Below, in pieces: positions 1 to 9,500 of a DNA stretch of 64,000 bases. A program made the translations under genes and the position numbers. The notes under the pieces were generated by a model. That model did not search any database. It worked only from the letters and a program-made list of their open reading frames with translations, and was not told the DNA's origin. Every line of letters begins with the position of its first letter. Within the stretch, counting starts at the first letter, position 1. This DNA comes from Neptunomonas japonica DSM 18939 (GTDB lineage: Bacteria > Pseudomonadota > Gammaproteobacteria > Pseudomonadales > Balneatricaceae), in assembly GCF_000422765.1 (NCBI RefSeq), contig NZ_AUGR01000014.1:62001-126000 (forward strand). The letters are read 5' to 3'.

Positions 1-797
1 AACGTACCGGGTATCGCCTGAGTAAAGAACTCTGTCACCTGTAGTTTAAGCAAATCACTCAAATAATTTTCATTGAGGTTGCTCAGTCGTTCCCGCTCAC
101 GATGCTCTTGGCCTACCGACTGGATAAACTTCATGGCGGGTAGTGTTTCTACCAAAAAGCTCGACAAGTCAGCAGAACGCTCACGAATAGTACGTACTCT
201 TACTTCAACCTTGCGGCGCATCCAACGTAACCACAACACCTCTAGCGGAATCATAATCACGACTAATAGCGACAGCTTCCACGATAATGCCAACAGCATG
301 ACAACAGAGCCGATCAAACCCAAAATACTGCTCACAGCAGAAAACATACTATCCACGGCAAAGCGCTGGATTTCGGCTACATCACCGTCAAGTCTTGAAA
401 GAAGATCACCGATACGGCGTTTTCCATAAAAGGTAGGGGATAGTGTTTGTAAGTGATGGTAAAGATTATCGCGCAGTGCAAAAAGAATTCGACCGGATAA
501 ACGCGTGTGTAAATAGCGAGTCACACCCGATAACGCCGTACTAACAATACCCACCGAGATCATCAATAAAGCAACGCTCACTAGCGTGCCGTAATCTTTG
601 GCAATCAAACCGTCATCGATTAGCGTTTTTGTTAACCAGGGTTGAAACAACACCATGCCTGATACAAATACCGACAATAACATTAAGCCCATAATTGCTC
701 TGGTTTGGGGCTTAACAAAGGTATAAAGCCAGCGAAACGCCTCTTCTAAACGGTCGCCACCCTGACCATCAATTGCGGCGCTTAACCATTTGAACAT
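1..797 (-). CDS. qhpF: ABC exporter, QhpF-like, 3' part cut by window edge
   Basis: N-terminal 265 residues of an ABC exporter half-transporter, read from translation of the minus strand (start MFKWLSAAIDGQG, with a GGAGAT ribosome site just upstream). Several hydrophobic segments follow, then the exporter motif GKRRIGDLLSRLDGDVAE typical of the coupling region of type-I exporters. The ATP-binding domain would lie beyond the left edge. In Paracoccus and Pseudomonas the qhp/pea clusters carry an ABC exporter (QhpF) needed to export the cross-linked gamma subunit to the periplasm. The position directly downstream of qhpB on the same strand supports that role here. The gene symbol rests on context. 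A general lipid or drug exporter cannot be excluded from the sequence alone. The associated protease (QhpE) and monooxygenase (QhpG) would be expected further left if present. Confidence 0.75.
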   Translation of the reverse strand, partial: MFKWLSAAIDGQGGDRLEEAFRWLYTFVKPQTRAIMGLMLLSVFVSGMVLFQPWLTKTLIDDGLIAKDYGTLVSVALLMISVGIVSTALSGVTRYLHTRLSGRILFALRDNLYHHLQTLSPTFYGKRRIGDLLSRLDGDVAEIQRFAVDSMFSAVSSILGLIGSVVMLLALSWKLSLLVVIMIPLEVLWLRWMRRKVEVRVRTIRERSADLSSFLVETLPAMKFIQSVGQEHRERERLSNLNENYLSDLLKLQVTEFFTQAIPGT

Positions 798-861
798 GAT
801 ATCTCCACTTTCTTGCAGATTTAAAGAGCCGTCTCATCACGCCAATACTGCGTTAAAATAC

Positions 862-890
862 AAAAGGGCTGTCATCAGACAGCCCTTTTT
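862..890 (-). terminator. Hairpin between qhpB1 and the ABC exporter
   Basis: Perfect 11-bp inverted repeat (AAAAGGGCTGT / ACAGCCCTTTT) with a 6-nt loop and T-rich flanks on both strands. It sits between the end of qhpB1 and the start of the exporter, so it could end the qhpADCB message or act as an attenuator that lowers exporter expression. Confidence 0.75.
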
Positions 891-964
891 AAACTCGTCT
901 AGTTCACCCAGACTTACTTCTAAAAGAAGGGGTTAACCCTATACTATATCCTAAACTGTACGCC

Positions 965-2101
965 CTACAATAAGCGCGCAATACGCAGATCAGAAGTCGT
1001 CATATCACCGGGTAACTGAATCGAGCCAATCTTCTCTAACGTATCAGGGTTATGTACCGAGATGTCGCTAGAAGTCCCGCCGATATAGATAGTACGATCA
1101 CGATCCATATTGATGCTGTAGAAGGTATGATCCAGGTCTTTTACCGCGATGGTCTTCTTTTTGCTGATGTCGTGCTTAGATAGCTGATTGAACGAGCCAT
1201 ACAAAATATTGCTGTCAGCAGGGTCTGTAATCCAATTGAACACAATAAACTCAAATGGCACAGTTTCACGCTCATCCACTTCACCGGTAGCCACATCTAT
1301 ACGGCTCATGCCCCACCAGAACTCAGCTTTCTCCATGTCACCGGGCTCACCGTTCCACTTAATGGTGAAGTACGGCATGATGTATTCGCCTACATGCTCA
1401 CCTTGAGTAAACATGGCAAAAGCATCCGGTGGTATCCAGTCAGCACCACGCGCCCAATTTTGCAAAGCACTCAGCACTCGGGTTTCACCGTTGGCAGGAT
1501 TAATCGCTTTAATATCTGCACCGCCCAAAATCACTTCGCCATTTTTCATGGTCATGATTTTGGTAATACGACGGTCAACGGGGAAGGTACGTACCGATTT
1601 AGCATTGAGCCCATCTTCTGTATTAAACACCGCCAAGCGAGGCGCTAGTACTTCATAACGGTCATTTAGTTTGCGCGTCGGATTTTGTACTGTGTACAGC
1701 TCCTTACCATCGCCACTAATCGCTAAAGAAACGAAGGTTTTAACCCGCTCTCCGTTCTGAGATTGCTTAGCAGAGAACACCATTTTACAATCTGTAATAT
1801 CAAAGCCGTAAACATCTTCTACTTTATTAGACAGCACATAAGCGATACGGCCATCTGGCGAAGGTAAAACGGCTCCAGCACCAAAAGTACCGGGTACATC
1901 ACAACTACGTATTAGTTTTTTTGTTTCAGTATCAATGATATGCAACTGGTTAGGGCGGCTCATCGTCAATAGATATTCATGGCCACCGGCCTTCATTCCA
2001 TTCACTTGTGCTGTTTCGCCTACTGCATAACCAGACAACAATACGGTACTACCTGCAGCACCTAGCAACGCTGCCGCTTTTAACATTTTTAAAAATTTCA
2101 T
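965..2101 (-). CDS. qhpB: Quinohemoprotein amine dehydrogenase beta subunit (module 1)
   Basis: A 378-aa protein with an N-terminal signal-like segment (hydrophobic LLGAAGSTVLLSGYAVG, residues about 12-28), then a repeated beta-propeller pattern (for example HEYLLTMSRPNQLHIIDTET, IAYVLSNKVEDVYGFDI and IYIGGTSSDISVHNPDTLEK). This is the seven-bladed propeller beta subunit of QHNDH, which packs with the alpha and gamma subunits in the periplasm. It follows the gamma subunit gene by 11 nt in the classic order A-D-C-B. Its closest relative in the window is the second copy at 19545-20684; both end with a blade of the form DSLEKLGNIQLPGD. Function is assigned from family architecture and operon context. 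Confidence 0.9.
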   Translation of the reverse strand: MKFLKMLKAAALLGAAGSTVLLSGYAVGETAQVNGMKAGGHEYLLTMSRPNQLHIIDTETKKLIRSCDVPGTFGAGAVLPSPDGRIAYVLSNKVEDVYGFDITDCKMVFSAKQSQNGERVKTFVSLAISGDGKELYTVQNPTRKLNDRYEVLAPRLAVFNTEDGLNAKSVRTFPVDRRITKIMTMKNGEVILGGADIKAINPANGETRVLSALQNWARGADWIPPDAFAMFTQGEHVGEYIMPYFTIKWNGEPGDMEKAEFWWGMSRIDVATGEVDERETVPFEFIVFNWITDPADSNILYGSFNQLSKHDISKKKTIAVKDLDHTFYSINMDRDRTIYIGGTSSDISVHNPDTLEKIGSIQLPGDMTTSDLRIARLL

Positions 2102-2112
2102 CTGCGCCTCCG

Positions 2113-2439
2113 TTACTTCTGTTCTTCTGGAAAGATGCCGTCCAGCTTGCGCCAGTCTTCATTGGCCTTAGATACATCTTGTGACCAGTCTGGATACTGG
2201 CTAATCGTATCTGGCACCTGAGCAGGCCACCAGCAAGCATCAGCACAGCCATACAAATCAGATTCCATTGGCTGGCACAGTGATCCCAAACCACCAAAAG
2301 GGTCAACTTCCCAACCCGGATCATTCGTGGAAGTACAGCCCACCACAGACTGCATCGCTACAACGTCTTCAACTTCATCAGGTGACGTTGTTCGGTCGAG
2401 CATTTTCGCTTTCTTATTGAAAGATTTAAGGTGTTTCAT
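2113..2439 (-). CDS. qhpC: Quinohemoprotein amine dehydrogenase gamma subunit with CTQ cofactor (module 1)
   Basis: A 108-aa catalytic subunit. Every residue known to be cross-linked in the Pseudomonas/Paracoccus gamma subunit is present at the same spacing after a 28-residue leader. The three Cys-to-acid thioether pairs would be C35-E44, C55-D61 and C69-D77. The cysteine tryptophylquinone pair would be C65-W71. The signature stretches are [11 protein letters not shown] and [20 protein letters not shown]. The N-terminal segment (residues 1-28) is the leader recognised by the maturation enzymes and removed after export; it is not a Sec signal. The gene starts directly after the stop of qhpD. 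The spacing match makes the assignment very secure. Confidence 0.96.
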   Translation of the reverse strand: MKHLKSFNKKAKMLDRTTSPDEVEDVVAMQSVVGCTSTNDPGWEVDPFGGLGSLCQPMESDLYGCADACWWPAQVPDTISQYPDWSQDVSKANEDWRKLDGIFPEEQK

Positions 2440-3885
2440 TTAAGCACTCCTTCTTGGAGAGACATGGGCTTCAAAAAACCCTGGATTCTCTAGCATGATG
2501 CGCGTGTACGCTTCTACACCGAAGTCGACCCAATCTCGTAACAGGTCACAGTAGTGGTAAGAAGGTACGGTCGCATCACCGTATTTTGCGTAACTTTCGT
2601 GATAGCAACCGCCAGAACAAATATTGCGGATACGACAGGTTTCACAGCCTGTTTCAGTGCGATCTAGCCGGGTTTCAATAAACTCTGCTAATGCAGGCTT
2701 ATCCAACCCTTCACTCACATCACCAAACAATGCTTGATCAGACCCGGTAAAGCGGTGACAAAGATTTACACCGCCCTGAGTATCGACTGCTAATAAACCA
2801 ACACCAGCACCACAAGGCAGCTGTTTCTTATTGCCTTCATGAATATCAGTCATCAGCATATGCATATTGCCAAACCCCATATTCTTACCGTCAAGCGCGG
2901 CTGCCAGATACTTTTTACCTAAGCGTTTCATGCCTTCGAACACTTCAACCATCTCATCGCCAGTCAAGTTGAACGAGGATATGTCACCTGATGTTACGGG
3001 GCCAAAACCAACTTCAGTGAAACCTAGTTCGCTATACAGATGATCAAAAATTGCTTCAACATCGGTAATACCGCGAGTTAAGGTCACTCGACAACCCACA
3101 GGACGAGCGTTATAACGAGACAGCAGCATTTGTGCTTTCTTTTTAACGACCTCATAAGTGCCCTGACCACCGACAGTGATGCGGTTTTTATCGTGCATCG
3201 CTTTAGGTCCGTCCATCGAAATGGTCAAGCCAAAACGATGCTCGTTCAACCAGTCCACCAGCTTCTCATTGAGCAAGGTGGCATTGGTCGTCATAGTAAA
3301 ACTGACATCGGCTTCTAAGCTGGCAAAGCGCTCTTCACAGTACGCCACAACATTGCGAATTAATGGCAGGTTGCTCAGTGGCTCACCACCAAAGAACACT
3401 ACGTTATACTGGCGCTGATCAGGAGATTCTTTGAGCATCATCTCTACCGATTGCACGGCTGTTTCATAGCTCATCTTGTCACCCTTAGATGGGGTGGTCA
3501 GATCTTCTTTGTAACAGTAAGTACAGCTCAGGTTACAGCCTGTATTGGTGTTCAATACGATGGTGGTCAATGGGAACTGTGTCACCGGCTGCGGCTCGAT
3601 ATTTATCTGCGCCTTATTGGCAGCAACCATATCGGCATCCGCTACGATTTTAAGCGTCTTAAACTCTTCCAACGTATCGACAACATCAGCAGCACTAAAG
3701 CGGCCATCAAAGCGTTCTCGAAGTTGTGGGGCAGAAACCTCCTTCTGACCTGAGAATAGTTCGATCATCTCCCTACTCAAATCATCCAGTTCAAACAGGC
3801 CACTCGTAGGTACATGGAACAGCATGCGCCGCGCCTCTACATCTACCAGATGCAAGTTTGGTTTTACCAGCGTTAAAGATCCCAT
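2440..3885 (-). CDS. qhpD: Radical SAM/SPASM maturase of the QHNDH gamma subunit (module 1)
   Basis: A 481-aa radical SAM enzyme that forms the intrapeptidyl Cys-Asp/Glu thioether cross-links in QhpC in the cytoplasm. The N-terminal approximately 100 residues look like a peptide-recognition region. The radical SAM cluster motif [12 protein letters not shown] lies at residues 117-128 (Cys 117, 121, 124), followed by the FFGGEP motif. A C-terminal SPASM domain holds the auxiliary-cluster cysteines ([27 protein letters not shown]). The gene lies between the alpha and gamma subunit genes. The second copy at 21029-22459 has the same architecture. Confidence 0.95.
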   Translation of the reverse strand: MGSLTLVKPNLHLVDVEARRMLFHVPTSGLFELDDLSREMIELFSGQKEVSAPQLRERFDGRFSAADVVDTLEEFKTLKIVADADMVAANKAQINIEPQPVTQFPLTTIVLNTNTGCNLSCTYCYKEDLTTPSKGDKMSYETAVQSVEMMLKESPDQRQYNVVFFGGEPLSNLPLIRNVVAYCEERFASLEADVSFTMTTNATLLNEKLVDWLNEHRFGLTISMDGPKAMHDKNRITVGGQGTYEVVKKKAQMLLSRYNARPVGCRVTLTRGITDVEAIFDHLYSELGFTEVGFGPVTSGDISSFNLTGDEMVEVFEGMKRLGKKYLAAALDGKNMGFGNMHMLMTDIHEGNKKQLPCGAGVGLLAVDTQGGVNLCHRFTGSDQALFGDVSEGLDKPALAEFIETRLDRTETGCETCRIRNICSGGCYHESYAKYGDATVPSYHYCDLLRDWVDFGVEAYTRIMLENPGFFEAHVSPRRSA

Positions 3886-3963
3886 GTCAGCCTCGCTTCT
3901 TTTTATTGGTTATAGCTGTTATTGGCAGTCGATTTGTTTCAACAGTCGCTATCACTAGATCAA

Positions 3964-5550
3964 TTACTGAATGGCTCGTTTGATAAAAGTAGGTACTGTT
4001 ACCAACAGATGTGCTTCGCCTTCAACCTTGTTATCTCCATCAGCAACCTGAGCAATCACTTTCAGATTTCCCACGTTGTTTGTAGAGAATTTACGTTCAG
4101 GGTTCAGTCCCGCATCACCGGGGGTAAAGATACCGTTGCCATCAATTGTTCCTGCATATTTCAGGTCATTCTCATGATCAGCAACTTCATCAAATGGCAG
4201 TAGTGACCATTGAGCTGGCATGTAGCCCAAACGCATGTCATCTTCGGTGCCAGGCTTTCCATCACTACCCGCACTAAACGCTAAAGCGCGGTAAGTCGAT
4301 TGCACTTTCGCTAACTTACCGCCGTTACCACCAATACGCGCTATGGACTCATTAGGTGTCACTTGAATGGTGGCAATGCTGTCATACACGGCTAATTGTG
4401 CGTTTGCTTTCGTTCCACCAACGGCAACATCACGTAAGCCAACAGAGGCACGGGTTGATGCTTTTGCCAAAACAACAACGCGGTCAGCGTCACGTGACAA
4501 TACCTTCACAACCTGAACATCTTTACCCAAAGAAATATCACCTTTGAGGCCACTACCGATGATAGTGATTTCTTGCTGTCCACCTTGCTTAATGGCTGAA
4601 GGAGACAATGCAACAATGGCTTTACCATTCATCGCGTTGAGTTCACCACCGATCTCGTCATGCGCTGCTTGGTACATGCGGCCAGTTAGCGTAGTGCCGT
4701 CTTCTGAGGCTGCCATCACTTGGCGCATTTTCACACCATCAAGCGTTAAGCTTGCGCGCCACTCGTAACCAGAAAAGACCTTCGCTTGGCCACTTCCTTT
4801 CAGAGGACTACCGTCAGCATAATGACCGGTCATCACGAGCGAGAAGTTATCTTTAGATACTTTAGTAATGTTCAATGTAGCGCTGTAGTTACCCTTGCCA
4901 GCTATAAAGCCTGCAACACTCCAGCTTCCTGCTAGCTTTGGCTTCGACATCTGCTGCCATTTTTTCCAAGCCGGGTCATTAAAGGCATAGTCCGTTGCTA
5001 ACTTAGGGGCAACATCGTTATAAGCAATGTCATACCAAGAGCGATCTCGTGCCAGCGCATGTAACTCAGTGGTGGGGTTGATCGCCATGTGAGTATTCAC
5101 ATGCAGCTTCCACTCATCTTCGGTACGACGCTGCAAACCAAAACGTGCATTAGAGTGGCAACGCGCACACATCTCGGCATAAGCAGGATCCACGTTCTCA
5201 ACTACATTCGGCTTTTGCTCCAACACGTAACGGTGTGGTGCTGACTCAGAGGGAGCCAAACCTTGCGTATCAGACAGGTACTTAATCACAGCTCGCTCTT
5301 CATCTGACGAGATAACTAAACCGTTCAAGCGCTGCATGCGGTTAATGGTCATCTGCCAGCCTTCAGGCGTTTTACGCTGCTCGCTTATGCGTGAGTATGG
5401 TGTTTCAGGATTGCCTGTCTGGGTATGACACAGCAAACATTTTTCTTGTATAACACTCTCACCATCCACCGCTACAACCGCGCTGGAAAGACCCATAAAA
5501 GCTATAGCGCCACTAAAATATAGTGCTCGCTTCATCATTGGTTTTTTCAA
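3964..5550 (-). CDS. qhpA: Quinohemoprotein amine dehydrogenase alpha subunit, di-haem cytochrome c (module 1)
   Basis: About 528 aa, exported by an N-terminal signal peptide (MKKPMMKRAL, then a hydrophobic stretch ending AVVA). Two c-type haem sites are visible: CLLCH at residues 38-42 and CARCH at 128-132, as expected for the di-haem domain of the QHNDH alpha subunit. The remaining approximately 380 residues form the beta-rich domains of this family. The haems pass electrons from the CTQ cofactor to a periplasmic acceptor (azurin or cytochrome c in known systems; none is visible here). I chose the TTG start at 5550 because AGGAG lies 8 nt upstream, and because the paralogue also begins TTG-AAA-AAR after an AGGAGG. 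A GTG at 5559 is in frame but overlaps the ribosome site. Confidence 0.93.
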   Translation of the reverse strand: MKKPMMKRALYFSGAIAFMGLSSAVVAVDGESVIQEKCLLCHTQTGNPETPYSRISEQRKTPEGWQMTINRMQRLNGLVISSDEERAVIKYLSDTQGLAPSESAPHRYVLEQKPNVVENVDPAYAEMCARCHSNARFGLQRRTEDEWKLHVNTHMAINPTTELHALARDRSWYDIAYNDVAPKLATDYAFNDPAWKKWQQMSKPKLAGSWSVAGFIAGKGNYSATLNITKVSKDNFSLVMTGHYADGSPLKGSGQAKVFSGYEWRASLTLDGVKMRQVMAASEDGTTLTGRMYQAAHDEIGGELNAMNGKAIVALSPSAIKQGGQQEITIIGSGLKGDISLGKDVQVVKVLSRDADRVVVLAKASTRASVGLRDVAVGGTKANAQLAVYDSIATIQVTPNESIARIGGNGGKLAKVQSTYRALAFSAGSDGKPGTEDDMRLGYMPAQWSLLPFDEVADHENDLKYAGTIDGNGIFTPGDAGLNPERKFSTNNVGNLKVIAQVADGDNKVEGEAHLLVTVPTFIKRAIQ

Positions 5551-5651
5551 GACTATCACTCCTGGCTTTCGGTGATATTTTTATAGTTATCCATACATAC
5601 AGCTCAAGCTTTAAGCTATCAAGGATGGGGTCTAGATAAAGTACGCTTCCC

Positions 5652-5710
5652 ATGTAAATAAAGTACCGGCTATATGTAGTCTTTTGTTGTTAAATGTAAC
5701 TAAATGTAAC
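5652..5710. promoter_or_regulatory. ATGTA repeat array, probable OmpR-family operator
   Basis: Two perfect 10-bp tandem copies (TAAATGTAAC twice, 5691-5710) are preceded by two looser copies, ATGTAAAT at 5652 and ATGTAGTC at 5674. The starts are spaced 22, 20 and 10 bp, all close to whole helical turns. The array lies between the divergent qhpA1 and response-regulator genes. OmpR-family regulators bind such head-to-tail direct repeats. A similar site lies upstream of the porin gene (16001-16018). Confidence 0.6.
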
Positions 5711-5842
5711 TGCCGCTCAAAATAGCCAACTAACTATTTGATATAAAAGAGTTATAATAATAATTATCAAGAAAAGACCTCGCTTTTCTTTACTCATCTG
5801 CATTGCTAGACTCAAACAAAGCCTCTGGATGAACTCTGCTCT

Positions 5843-6568
5843 ATGACTAGCCACACAAACCATAAATACAGAATACTGATTGTTGAAGATGATTTTGCCT
5901 CACGATCGCTTCTTTCTAGCTACCTAGAAAAAGAAGGCTACTTCGTCAGTGAGACTGAACAAGCCGATAATCTGTGTGAGCGAGTACAACAAGAGCAGAT
6001 TGATCTTGTGCTGCTTGATATCAACCTACCCGGAAAAGATGGACTAACTCTCACCCGGGAGCTGCGGTCAGTATCCAGCGTAGGTATTATTCTGGTTACC
6101 AGTAAAGGCGATGAAATTGACCGTATCGTCGGTTTAGAGCTTGGAGCAGACGATTACGTCACTAAACCCTTTAACCCACGAGAGTTACTAGTACGGGCAA
6201 AAAACTTACTATGGCGTGTCAAAGACAGCCAACAGGCTCGCCAACAAGAGAGCACTCAAAAGTGGAAATTTGAAGGCTGGGTATTAGATGCAAATAAACG
6301 CTTACTCACCTCCCCCACGAGTGTTGATGAGCGCCTACCCGAGGGTGAATTTAAATTACTTAGCGCACTGCTCTACGCGCCTGGCGCTATACTTTCACGT
6401 GATCAGCTAATGGATGCGATCCATGATCGCGAATGGACACCCAATGACCGCTCCGTGGATGTTATGGTGGGGCGCCTGCGACGAAAACTAGGCGACAATC
6501 CTTCTAATCCACACTTTATTTTGACTGCACATGGTGCCGGTTATGTATTTGCCGGTGAGGTACGTTAA
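5843..6568 (+). CDS. OmpR/TorR-family response regulator
   Basis: A 241-aa two-domain regulator. The receiver domain (residues 10-125) carries the acidic pocket EDD (15-17), the phospho-acceptor Asp59 in LLDIN, and the switch Lys in DYVTKPFNPRE. The C-terminal winged-helix domain (about 145-240) has the SRDQLMDAIHDREW and RSVDVMVGRLRRKLGD signatures of the OmpR family. Its stop codon is immediately followed by the start codon of the giant hybrid kinase, so they form one operon. It diverges from qhpA1. It most likely controls the amine-oxidation genes through the repeated ATGTAAC elements; that link is inferred from position and repeat geometry. Confidence 0.9.
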   Translation: MTSHTNHKYRILIVEDDFASRSLLSSYLEKEGYFVSETEQADNLCERVQQEQIDLVLLDINLPGKDGLTLTRELRSVSSVGIILVTSKGDEIDRIVGLELGADDYVTKPFNPRELLVRAKNLLWRVKDSQQARQQESTQKWKFEGWVLDANKRLLTSPTSVDERLPEGEFKLLSALLYAPGAILSRDQLMDAIHDREWTPNDRSVDVMVGRLRRKLGDNPSNPHFILTAHGAGYVFAGEVR

Positions 6569-9500
6569 ATGCACACCAACGGAATCTCTCTTGTGCAGGA
6601 GTTGATTCATCAGGGTAAACGCAGCCGTGTTTCACGCGGTGTATCTGAAAGTAATCAAGCAGTTGTCATCAAACAACCCAGCCATCATGCCAACCCCATT
6701 GCAGCAAATCGGCGCTTACTCCATGAAGCTGACATTTTAAGCGAACTCAACATTAACGGGGTGATTCCGTTAGTAGAGTGCCTAAAATCTGATACAGACC
6801 ATAGTCTGGTATTTTTGGATAACGCAGCGATTAGCCTACGCGAGTGGTTGTTGTTAGAACGGCCCGACCTTATAACACGCTTAACAGTAGCGCTAAGCCT
6901 TAGCAAAACATTGGGGCAAATACATGAAGCGCGGATTACCCACAAACAGGTAACACCCGATAACATTCTTATTAACCCAGCAACTGTGCAAGCCTATATT
7001 ATTGACTTCTCGATGAGTAGCCGACTCAGCCGAGAGCACCCATCATCGAGCGCTCCACAAGCTCATTCAGACAACCTATCCTACATAGCCCCTGAACAAA
7101 CAGGGCGTATTAATCGTTACATTGATTACCGTACCGATTACTACAGCTGGGGTATCACACTGTACGAGATATTTACTGGCTGCTTACCCTTTACACAACA
7201 AAATAACCAAGAACTCCTGCACTGTCACATCGCTCGCCAACCTAAAGCACCACACCTTATTAACCCAGAGCTACCCTTAGTATTATCTAATATTATCTTT
7301 AAGCTAATGGCAAAAGATGCAGCACAGCGTTACCAATCCAGCTACGGGCTATGCCACGATATAAATGCCTGCTTGGAGCAAGTGCACTCTAAAAATCTAC
7401 AAGATTTCGCCGTCGGCTCTCAAGACGTTTCGGAGCGGTTTGAGCTACCACAAACACTGTACGGCCGTGCCTCCACCGTCACCCAACTAAAAGCCTGCTT
7501 TGATAATGTCTGCGCAGGCAAACAATCAATGGCCTTAATCACTGGCTATGCGGGTGTCGGAAAATCCAGTGTTGTGCATGAGTTACGCCATTATATTTCG
7601 CAACACCATGGCCTTTTCGCCAGTGGAAAATTCGATCAATATCATCGAAACCGACCTTATACTGCTATTTATCAGGCGATGCAGACGCTTATTCGCCAGC
7701 TACTAACAGAACCTGACGAGCGTATTAAACACTGGCGATCAAACCTTCAAGAAGCCTTTGGCAGCAATGCAGAGGTGCTACTAAAGCTGATTCCTGAACT
7801 TGAACTCATTATTGGCGAACAGCCACAAGCACCGCGTTTATCACCATCTGAGGAGCAGCATCGCTTCTCGCATATTTTTCGCCAAATGTTGAAAGTATTT
7901 GCTACAGCAGAACACCCCTTAGTACTTTTCTTTGATGATTTACATTGGGCCGACTTATCGTCATTAACACTATTAGAAAAACTGGCGCACCACCCGCAAC
8001 ATCCACACCTTTTTATTATTGGAAGTTATCGGGATAACGAATTCAACAAGCATCATCCGTTTCAACTATCACTCCAGCGCCTTAAAAGCTCACCGCTTGA
8101 GTTGTCTTTATTTGAAATCAAAGCCTTAACTCTTGAGGATATTCAGCTATTAATTGCCGATACACTGAGTCATTCAGTGGCGCAGAGCAAACCACTAGCT
8201 GAAATATGTTTTGAAAAAACTCAAGGCAACCCCTTCTTTTTAAATCAGTTTTTACTCGATTTATATGAGAAGCGCCTTATCCATTTTCAAGGAAGCCTAT
8301 GGTCATGGAATGAAGAAGAGATTCGTGACTGTGAAATAACCGATAACGTTATTAGCTTTATGGTGGATAAAATCCGCCGCTTATCGCCACAAACACAATC
8401 GGTCATACAGATAGCTGCGTGTATCGGGAACCCTGTTGCTTTGCCGATTCTTGCTGCGGTATGTGAGCAATCACCTGAACAAACCGCTACAGATCTATGG
8501 CAGGCTATTTCTGAAGGTCTGATCTTCCCATTAGAAGCAAACCACCACGCCAAGAGTAAAGAGCAAGCAGAACAGCTGCGCTACCGCTTTGTACATGATC
8601 GTGTTCAGCAAGCGGCCTACTCTCTCATTCCTGACGATGACATTACCAACCTTCACTACCGCATAGGCCAAATACTACAAACAAAAACACCTCGCCACGA
8701 ACAGGGCCGTCGTATTTTTGATGTGACGAATCACCTAAACCAGGCACAAGCATTAATTGAAACAGCAGCAGAAAGAGTAGAACTCACCCGCCTTAATTTG
8801 CAGGCGGGCTTACAGGCAAAAGAGGCCGCCGCGTTTGAATCAGCCTTTGACTATTTTCGAAAAGGAATTGAGCTCCTAACAGCTGATTGCTGGGAAAATC
8901 AGCCATCCATTGCTTTATCGCTATACCAACATGCAGCAGAAGCTGCCTATATCAAAGCAGACTTCGCTACACTGCACCAGCTTGTTGATACAGCGCTTCC
9001 ACATTGCCATCAAATGGCCGATAAGGTACTGCTTCAGGAATTACAAATTCAGGCGTTGGTATCGACCAACCACTTTGATGATGCGCTAACAGTCGCCTTA
9101 CATTTATTGAAACAACTCAATTTTCCACTCCCTAATGCCCCCGGAGCATTCGCTATTAATCGTGCGAGGCTCAGTTCATTGGTTAGGCTTTACCGCTATT
9201 CGGATGAGAAAATCCTGAGCTTACCGAAGATGGAACAGCCAGAAGCCCTAGCCGCTATGCCTATTCTGACCAGTATGTTTGGCGTGGTGAAATTTTCAAG
9301 TTCGGGCCTGCGTCCCTTAGTGATGGCGAAAGAAGTTGAATTAACATTACGCTATGGCCTAAGCACGGAATCAGCCATGGCATTTGCCGGTTACGGTGGT
9401 GTACTTTGTGGTAAATACCAGCAAATAAAACAGGGGTTCCGCTTAGGCGCGCTGGCTATTAAGCTCGCACAACAAACAGATAACAATCGAATAGAACATA

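Noticed and set aside
2049-2324. Reading frame overlapping qhpC1 on the same strand
   Set aside because: It is an out-of-frame shadow of the gamma and beta subunit genes with no homology-like features.
5751-5770. Fur box upstream of the response regulator
   Set aside because: The ATAATAATAATTATC run is AT-rich with poor match to the consensus and no iron-related neighbour.
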